From an uncultured Clostridia bacterium (GTDB lineage Bacteria > Bacillota > Clostridia > Christensenellales > CAG-138), in the NCBI GenBank assembly GCA_937913075.1, contig CALEPU010000184.1, positions 1 through 11,034 of the forward strand: a DNA stretch of 11,034 bases, given 5' to 3'. The position numbers were made by a program, and so were the translations under genes. The notes beneath the pieces were generated by a model. The model was not told the DNA's origin. It ran no database searches and saw only the letters and a list, made by a program, of their open reading frames with translations. This document shows, in pieces, positions 6,478-11,034 of the stretch. Position 1 is the first letter of the stretch, and every line of letters begins with the position of its first letter.

Positions 6478-6501
6478 CGGGGCTTGCGCCCCGACCCCTT
6501 T
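6478..6501 (-). promoter_or_regulatory. GNRA-loop hairpin between Shine-Dalgarno and start of the CDF gene
   Basis: On the minus strand CGGGGC-GCAA-GCCCCG (6493-6478) is a 6-bp GC stem closed by a GCAA tetraloop. AAAGGGG (6501-6495) lies just before it, and GGG-AATT-ATG just after. The AAAGGGG is 24 nt from the ATG, too far linearly, but 8 nt away if the 16-nt hairpin is looped out. The upstream GGGG could instead pair with the CCCC arm, so two alternative folds exist. Confidence 0.45.
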
Positions 6502-6520
6502 CATGCTTTTACAATATTAT

Positions 6521-6549
6521 ATGATACAACATCGCGCCGAGGCTTGCAA
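6521..6549 (-). promoter_or_regulatory. Promoter of the CDF gene
   Basis: On the minus strand TTGCAA (6549-6544), a 17-bp spacer and TATCAT (6526-6521) form a good sigma-A promoter, with a start near 6514. A TATAAT (6521-6516) overlaps immediately downstream but has no -35 partner. The -10 lies within TGTATCATAT, a word repeated at the satD promoter. The predicted leader is about 45 nt, too short for a yybP-ykoY Mn riboswitch. Confidence 0.55.
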
Positions 6550-6587
6550 TAAAAAATATCGGCGTCGATCTTTATAAGCAAATCAGG

Positions 6588-6605
6588 CTATAAATAAATT
6601 TATAG
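6588..6605. promoter_or_regulatory. Perfect 18-bp AT palindrome between divergent promoters
   Basis: CTATAAAT (6588-6595) and ATTTATAG (6598-6605) are exact inverted copies around AA. It lies upstream of both the CDF (-35 at 6549) and satD (-35 at 6623) promoters, in a stretch with no gene. The symmetry and 8-bp half-sites suit a dimeric repressor or activator. The loop is too small for a good RNA hairpin. Confidence 0.4.
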
Positions 6606-6622
6606 ATACTTTTGCCGATATA

Positions 6623-6651
6623 TTGCGCGGACGCTCGGCTTATGATATAAT
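6623..6651 (+). promoter_or_regulatory. Promoter of satD, extended -10
   Basis: TTGCGC (6623-6628), a 17-bp spacer and a perfect TATAAT (6646-6651) preceded by TG at 6643-6644 form an extended -10 promoter. The start is expected near 6658, giving a leader of only about 25 nt that carries AAAAAGGAG. Confidence 0.68.
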
Positions 6652-6663
6652 TTATGTATCATA
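6641..6663. promoter_or_regulatory. Dyad overlapping the satD -10 box and transcription start
   Basis: TATGATA (6641-6647) and TATCATA (6657-6663) are perfect 7-bp inverted arms around a 9-bp centre. They cover the -10 and start site, where a repressor would act. One half-site (TATCATA, within TGTATCATAT) recurs at the CDF -10 box on the minus strand (6528-6519). The protein bound could be SatD itself through its helix-turn-helix. Confidence 0.4.
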
Positions 6664-6682
6664 TTAAAAAGGAGCCGTGCGT

Positions 6683-7345
6683 ATGTACTTCGCTGTAATA
6701 GGCGATATGGTGGCGTCCAAAAAGCTGCGCAGGGGGCAAAGGGCAGCCGCGCAGGAGACGCTTGCGGACGTGCTTTCCAACTTGAATTTATGTTGGGAGG
6801 GCAGCGTAGCCGCAAACTTTACAATAACCCTCGGGGATGAATTTCAGGGGCTGCTGCACGGGGACTCCGACGCGGTCTCCGCTGCGCTGCTGCTGCTTTA
6901 CGGCATGCGCAGGTACCCTGTCAGGCTCGCCGTCGGCTTTGGCGATATCCACACGCAGATAAACCCGGCAGCCGCGATCGGCGCGGACGGACCTGCCTTC
7001 CACAACGCCCGCCGCATGATAGAGAGCATGAAGGCGCGGCATGGGGCGCGGCTTCGCTTTGCCCTTCCCGATGAAAGGGTGCAGAGGGAGCTCAACATCG
7101 TAGCCGCGCTTTGCGATAAGCTCGCGGAGGAGTGGACCGACAAGCAGGCGCTCGCGGTGCATCTAATGCTCATGTCAAGGCTCAGGGGCGAAAGGCTTAC
7201 TCAGACGGGGCTCGCCGCGCTTTTGAACGTAAGCCAGCCGACCGTAAACGATCAGCTCAGCGCCGCCGGCTTTAACGAGTATTGCGCCGCAATGCTTTAT
7301 ATTAAGGAAAGACTTGCCGAATATGCGAAAGGGAGCGTAATATAA
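6683..7345 (+). CDS. satD: SatD family protein: cyclase-like domain plus helix-turn-helix
   Basis: A 220-residue cytoplasmic protein of the SatD family, named after the Streptococcus mutans sat locus; its activity is not known to me. ATG 6683 is chosen because GGAG (6671-6674) is 8 nt upstream. The in-frame GTG at 6677 would be only 2 nt from it. Residues 1-125 read like a class III nucleotide cyclase or palm domain: IGDMVASKK (6-14, Asp8) fits the first metal Asp, TLGDEFQGL (49-57, Asp52) the second, VRLAVGFGDIHT (80-91) a core strand, and GPAFHNARRM (103-112) the G-x-x-V-N-x-A-x-R motif with His107 at the Asn position. Residues about 173-197 (TQTGLAALLNVSQPTVNDQL) are a clear helix-turn-helix. 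It may be a nucleotide-sensing regulator or an enzyme with DNA binding. The next gene begins 2 nt after its stop. The family call is firm; the cyclase link is my inference. Confidence 0.85.
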   Translation: MYFAVIGDMVASKKLRRGQRAAAQETLADVLSNLNLCWEGSVAANFTITLGDEFQGLLHGDSDAVSAALLLLYGMRRYPVRLAVGFGDIHTQINPAAAIGADGPAFHNARRMIESMKARHGARLRFALPDERVQRELNIVAALCDKLAEEWTDKQALAVHLMLMSRLRGERLTQTGLAALLNVSQPTVNDQLSAAGFNEYCAAMLYIKERLAEYAKGSVI

Positions 7346-7347
7346 TT

Positions 7348-8139
7348 ATGAAGGCTTTTTCGGTGCTCATGCTCGCCCATTTCTTAGGCGATTATTATTT
7401 TCAGCCCCAATGCCTTGCGGAGCGCAAGTCCCGCGGGATAGGCTGGGTGCTCGTTCACGCCGCGGTGTATGCGGCGGTGCTTGCGGCTTCGCTGCTTATA
7501 TTGGGCGGAGGCTATATTCGGGCGGTCTCGGTCTGCGCCGTGACGCACTGCGCGATAGACGTTGTAAAGCAGCTCATACTGAACGCGGGAGCAAGGCGCG
7601 GCAGCCTGACTGTAAGGGCGGACAAGCTCGCCTTCTGCGTGGACCAGGCGCTGCATATCGCAATAATGCTCTGCTCCTCGGCATACGTCACGAAGCGGCT
7701 TTCCGTTGAAGTGCCGCCGTTCATGGCGGAGGCGGGCGCTCTTTTGGGCGGACGTTTCAAGGGCGATATGTACGTATTCATAAGCTATGCCGCTATCGCT
7801 CTGGGCGTAATGAAGCCCGCAAACGTGTTCATCAAAAAGCTGCTTGCGACGGAAAAGCCCAAGAATACCGCGCAGGAGCAGGAGAATGCTTTGCAGCAGC
7901 ACAGCCTGCCCAAGCGCACGGGTCAGCTCATAGGCTCGCTCGAAAGACTGCTCATTACCGCGCTGCTCGCACTGCGGCAGTATTCGGCGATAGCCATAGT
8001 TTTCACTGCAAAGTCGATAGCAAGGTTCAGGCAGCTTGAGGACAGGGAGTTTGCGGAGTATTACATCACCGGCACTCTGCTCTCCGTCGTAACGGCGATA
8101 GCGCTCTACGGGCTCATATCGCTTTTCGGGACGGTATAA
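7348..8139 (+). CDS. DUF3307 polytopic membrane protein
   Basis: A 263-residue integral membrane protein of the DUF3307 family, function unknown. About six or seven hydrophobic stretches are visible (roughly 3-20, 33-54, 58-74, 96-112, 143-160, 200-222, 240-261). Family-type polar residues sit in or next to them: HFLGDYYFQ (11-19; His11, Asp15, Gln19), His37, THCAID (66-71; His67, Asp71) and VDQALH (98-103; Asp99, His103). Such paired His/Asp in membrane helices are what a metal site or membrane-embedded hydrolase would show, but this is inference. A polar cytoplasmic-looking loop (168-192, Gln/Glu/Asn-rich) precedes the conserved C-terminal part TAKSIARFRQLEDREFAEYYITGTLLS (220-246). The gene follows satD by 2 nt. 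GGGAG (7331-7335) is 12 nt before ATG, so coupling with satD is likely. satD and DUF3307 genes are, as I recall, frequent neighbours in Bacillota. Confidence 0.85.
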   Translation: MKAFSVLMLAHFLGDYYFQPQCLAERKSRGIGWVLVHAAVYAAVLAASLLILGGGYIRAVSVCAVTHCAIDVVKQLILNAGARRGSLTVRADKLAFCVDQALHIAIMLCSSAYVTKRLSVEVPPFMAEAGALLGGRFKGDMYVFISYAAIALGVMKPANVFIKKLLATEKPKNTAQEQENALQQHSLPKRTGQLIGSLERLLITALLALRQYSAIAIVFTAKSIARFRQLEDREFAEYYITGTLLSVVTAIALYGLISLFGTV

Positions 8140-8186
8140 TTGAAGGCTGACGGCAGAGACTTTAAGCATAGGAAGGGTAAAATACA

Positions 8187-10940
8187 ATGAAAAAACTTAT
8201 TGCAATAGACGGCAACTCGCTCATGTTCCGCGCGTACTACGCCATTCAGACGGCGATGACGGGCAGGGACGGCACGCCCACAAACGCTCTGCACGGCTTC
8301 ACTGCAATGCTGATGAAGCTTATAGAGATGAAGCCCGACCTCATGCTCGTCGCCTTCGATATCTCGGGCGGCACGTTCCGCCACGATACATATGCCGAAT
8401 ACAAGGCGGGCAGGAGGGAAACTCCGGAGGATCTGCGTCCGCAGTTTCCCGCGCTTAAAGAGCTGCTGCGCGCTATGGGTATTAAGGTCTGCGAGTGTTA
8501 CAGGTACGAGGCGGACGACATATTGGGCACCGTCTCCAAAAAGGCGGAGGAGAAGGGCGTCGATACCCTCATCGTCACGGGCGACCGCGACGCGCTGCAG
8601 CTCATATCGGAGCGCACGCACGTCATGCTCACCAAGAAAGGCATTTCCGACACGGTAGAGTATGACGAGGCGAGGCTCATGGAGGAGCATGGGCTGACGC
8701 CCGCCCGCATGGTCGATCTCAAAGCGCTCATGGGAGACGCCTCGGATAACATCCCGGGCATAAAGGGCGTGGGTGAAAAGACGGCAAAGACCCTGCTCGC
8801 AAAATACGGCGACCTTGACGGCGTGCTGAAAAATGCCGAAAACGAGAAGGGCGCTTTGCAAAAGAAGCTTATTGAGGGCGCGGACTCGGCAAGGATGAGC
8901 TACAAGATCGGCACCATATGCCGCGAGGCGCCGATAGACATAACGCTCGATGACTGCGCCTTTTCGCAGGAGACGCTTGCGGGCGGCATACCGCTGCTTG
9001 CAAAATACGGGCTTCGCAGCAATATAGCAAGGCTCAAATCGCTTTCCGACGGCGCTGCGCACGGCGAAGGAAGCTCCGCAAAAGCCGAAGCCGCCCCGAA
9101 TAGCGCGAACGCCGGCGCCTTAGGCGCAGAGCGGGATACTTCGGGAGCTTTTTCGACCTCCGGTCAGCAGGCACAGGTCGCCGAGACCTTTACCGCAAAC
9201 GAGTACTTCGAGGTGACGGACGTTGAGGCGCTTTATAAAATGGCGGAGGAGCTCAAAGCCTGCGAGCTCATTGCAATAGACGCGGGCGAGGGTCTCGGCG
9301 TCGCTTCAAAGGACGGCAGGTGTTGGACTGTAACCGTCGGCGGCGATCTTTTAAACCCGGGGCTCATGCCGCAGGACGTATATTCGGCGCTTGCCCGGGT
9401 GCTTTCCGACGCATCCGTCGGCAAGATAGTGTTCGACGCAAAGAGCTTTATGACGGAGCTTGCCCGCGGCGGAGTGCGCTTTTCCGGCTTAAAATTCGAT
9501 ATAACCGTCGCGGATTATCTCATAAACGCGCTCAATCCCGCAAAAGCCTTGGAGCCGCTTGCGGAGGCTATGGGCGTCCGGCTGCAAAAAAACGGCGCTG
9601 CCCAAGGCTCGGCAGCAAGGGCGGCGGCAGTTATGCAGCTTTACAGACTGCTCGATATTCAGCTTGAAGAAAAGGCGCTTTCCGAACTCTATTACGGGGT
9701 GGAGCTGCCGCTCGTTACCGTGCTCTTCGATATGGAACAGACCGGCTTTGCCGTCGACGCGCAGGCGCTCCGTGAGCAGGGCGAGGGCATGCGCGGCAGG
9801 ATAGCGGAGCTTGAAGCAAGGGCGCACGAGCTTGCGGGACATTCATTCAACATACTCTCCCCAAAGCAGCTCGGCACGGTGCTTTTTGATGAACTCGGGC
9901 TGCCTCCGCAGAAGAAGACCAAAACCGGCTACTCGACCGACAGCGACGTCCTCGAAGCGCTTTCCGGCATGAACCCGATCGTCGACTGCGTGATAGAGTA
10001 CCGCTTCCTCACAAAGCTCAAATCCACCTTCATCGACGCTATGCTTCAAAAGATAACGCCCGACGGAAGGATACACACCACTCTCAACCAAAACGTCACC
10101 GCTACGGGCAGGATATCCTCCGCCGAGCCGAACCTGCAAAACATCCCCGTCCGCACCGATCAGGGGCGCGAGATACGCCGCGCGTTCATTGCGAGCCCCG
10201 GATGCGAGCTCGTCGGGGCGGATTATTCCCAGATAGAGCTCCGCGTGCTTGCGCATCTTTCCGATGACGAAGCGCTGAAAAACGCGTTCCTCTCCGGCGG
10301 GGACATACACGCGCAGACCGCGGCTGAGGTGTTCGGCGTTCCTCCTTCCGAGGTAACGAAGCAGATGCGTTCCGCGGCAAAGGCGGTAAACTTCGGCATA
10401 GTGTACGGAATAAGCGAGTTCGGGCTCGCCAATCAGCTCGGCATTTCAAGGGCGAAGGCGGGCGAGTACATCAAGAGATATCTCGACCGCTTCACAGGCG
10501 TGCGCGATTACATGAAGCGGGCGGTGGAGCTTGGCAGGCGGCAAGGCTATGCAGTCACGGTCACGGGCCGAAGACGCGATCTGCCGGAGCTGAAATCGGG
10601 CAATCACAACACGAGAGCCTTTGGCGAGCGCGTTGCGATGAATATGCCCGTGCAGGGCAGCGCGGCGGATATCATCAAGCTTGCAATGCTTCGCGTGCAC
10701 GATGAGCTTGAAGCAGGCGGCTTTAAGGCAAAGCTCGTGCTCCAAATACACGATGAGCTCATTATCGACTGCCCAAAGCAGGAGATCGAGCCGGTAAAGA
10801 GGCTGCTGCACGACTGCATGATGGGCGTCCCCGCAAAAGACGAGGACGAAAGGACGACGGCGATAGGCAAAAAGGCACAGCTCACCGTGCCGCTCATCGC
10901 AGACGTCGCGCAGGGACATAGCTGGTATGATACGAAATAG
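8187..10940 (+). CDS. polA: DNA polymerase I
   Basis: A 917-residue Pol I acting in Okazaki-fragment maturation and excision repair. Residues 1-285 are the 5' nuclease: IDGN (Asp8), YEADD (107-111), TGDRD (131-135) and GDASDNIPGIKGVGEKTA (183-200, H3TH). Residues 286-335 are an Ala/Gly/Ser-rich linker. Residues 340-500 are an exonuclease-like domain without the proofreading acids: the DxE site reads IDAGEG (364-369) and ExoII reads FDAKSFM (416-422), as in Bacillus Pol I, so proofreading is predicted absent. Residues 505-917 are the polymerase: motif A DYSQIELRVLAH (679-690, Asp679), motif B RSAAKAVNFGIVYG (728-741; Lys732, Phe736, Tyr740), motif C IHDE (854-857; Asp856, Glu857). Phe at the O-helix position is the usual dNTP-discriminating residue. 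AGGAAGG (8170-8176) lies 10 nt before ATG. It is 47 nt after DUF3307 with no clear promoter, so it may be cotranscribed with satD. Confidence 0.98.
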   Translation: MKKLIAIDGNSLMFRAYYAIQTAMTGRDGTPTNALHGFTAMLMKLIEMKPDLMLVAFDISGGTFRHDTYAEYKAGRRETPEDLRPQFPALKELLRAMGIKVCECYRYEADDILGTVSKKAEEKGVDTLIVTGDRDALQLISERTHVMLTKKGISDTVEYDEARLMEEHGLTPARMVDLKALMGDASDNIPGIKGVGEKTAKTLLAKYGDLDGVLKNAENEKGALQKKLIEGADSARMSYKIGTICREAPIDITLDDCAFSQETLAGGIPLLAKYGLRSNIARLKSLSDGAAHGEGSSAKAEAAPNSANAGALGAERDTSGAFSTSGQQAQVAETFTANEYFEVTDVEALYKMAEELKACELIAIDAGEGLGVASKDGRCWTVTVGGDLLNPGLMPQDVYSALARVLSDASVGKIVFDAKSFMTELARGGVRFSGLKFDITVADYLINALNPAKALEPLAEAMGVRLQKNGAAQGSAARAAAVMQLYRLLDIQLEEKALSELYYGVELPLVTVLFDMEQTGFAVDAQALREQGEGMRGRIAELEARAHELAGHSFNILSPKQLGTVLFDELGLPPQKKTKTGYSTDSDVLEALSGMNPIVDCVIEYRFLTKLKSTFIDAMLQKITPDGRIHTTLNQNVTATGRISSAEPNLQNIPVRTDQGREIRRAFIASPGCELVGADYSQIELRVLAHLSDDEALKNAFLSGGDIHAQTAAEVFGVPPSEVTKQMRSAAKAVNFGIVYGISEFGLANQLGISRAKAGEYIKRYLDRFTGVRDYMKRAVELGRRQGYAVTVTGRRRDLPELKSGNHNTRAFGERVAMNMPVQGSAADIIKLAMLRVHDELEAGGFKAKLVLQIHDELIIDCPKQEIEPVKRLLHDCMMGVPAKDEDERTTAIGKKAQLTVPLIADVAQGHSWYDTK

Positions 10941-11034
10941 ATGCCCCGATCAAGCGAACGTTGAACCATGCTGCCCGAAGCAATAAGTCGGCAAAGGTAC
11001 TACCAAAGCGAGTGAGACAGGGTCGAAAAAAGCG
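10941..11034. other. Downstream flank of polA, nothing recognisable
   Basis: I see no terminator hairpin, no Shine-Dalgarno and no start of coaE, which often follows polA in Bacillota. ATG at 10941 and at 10968 both run into stops within the window. The frame from TTG 10961 stays open to the edge with many Lys/Arg codons but has no ribosome binding site, so I do not call it. Confidence 0.5.

Noticed and set aside
6471..6520. Mn riboswitch (yybP-ykoY) before the CDF gene
   Set aside because: The predicted leader is about 45 nt, too short, and I see only one hairpin rather than the paired loops of that class.
5802..6524. 240-codon plus-strand open frame opposite the CDF gene
   Set aside because: The minus-strand CDF product has clear membrane segments and metal motifs. 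The plus frame is Tyr/Arg/Asp-rich noise without a promoter.
6677..6682. GTG 6677 as the satD start
   Set aside because: The GGAG is only 2 nt before this GTG but 8 nt before ATG 6683, and family members begin with a residue or two before the IGD motif.
7384..8187. 267-codon minus-strand open frame opposite the DUF3307 gene
   Set aside because: The plus-strand product matches a known family and has the expected hydrophobic pattern; the antisense frame has none.
8106..9062. 318-codon minus-strand open frame opposite the start of polA
   Set aside because: It lies antisense to the conserved 5' nuclease domain, is Arg/Leu/His-rich as antisense frames are in this base composition, and has no ribosome site.
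10941..11034. Start of coaE or another gene after polA
   Set aside because: No P-loop coding pattern, no ribosome site, and the ATG frames stop within a few codons.
1..11034. CRISPR array, tRNA, rRNA, insertion sequence or phage genes
   Set aside because: No regularly spaced repeats, no cloverleaf or rRNA-like stretch, and no transposase, integrase or phage motif was seen on either strand.

Overview
The window looks like chromosomal DNA of an anaerobic, Gram-positive-type Clostridia/Bacillota member. It is moderately GC-rich and uses many ATA (Ile) and AGG (Arg) codons. The lineage call rests on ScpA/ScpB, a class III ribonucleotide reductase (NrdG-type) activase, a SatD/DUF3307 pair, a Bacillus-like Pol I with a dead proofreading domain, a secreted cohesin-domain protein and strong Shine-Dalgarno sites. 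Species cannot be named. I see no transposon, phage, CRISPR array, tRNA or rRNA; this is mostly a core region with a few poorly understood genes.

Layout. (1) 1-568, minus strand: a secreted cohesin-fold protein cut by the left edge. (2) 569-763: two divergent sigma-A type promoters, each with a leader hairpin. (3) 764-5126, plus strand: a probable six-gene operon of lipoprotein, alpha/beta hydrolase, M50 site-2 protease, scpA, scpB and an NrdG-type radical SAM activase. scpB and the activase overlap by 11 nt. (4) 5127-5312: a convergent intergenic stretch with a strong terminator and an orphan operator-like inverted repeat. (5) 5313-6470, minus strand: a CDF cation exporter whose metal-site residues suggest Mn(II). 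(6) 6471-6682: a divergent regulatory region with two promoters, dyads and a GNRA-loop hairpin. (7) 6683-10940, plus strand: satD, a DUF3307 membrane protein and polA. (8) 10941-11034: no recognisable gene.

How the parts relate. scpA/scpB (chromosome condensation with SMC), the ribonucleotide-reductase activase (anaerobic dNTP supply) and polA (repair and Okazaki fragment processing) give the window a DNA-maintenance theme. The first three of these are linked by translational coupling or short spacing.

The part most worth a second look is satD-DUF3307. The SatD N-terminal half reads like a class III nucleotide cyclase or palm-type catalytic domain: it has both metal-Asp motifs and a GPAFHNARR motif. 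It is followed by a helix-turn-helix, and the next gene, 2 nt away, encodes a polytopic membrane protein with conserved His/Asp/Gln residues. A nucleotide-signal enzyme or sensor coupled to a membrane partner is a hypothesis, not a demonstrated function.
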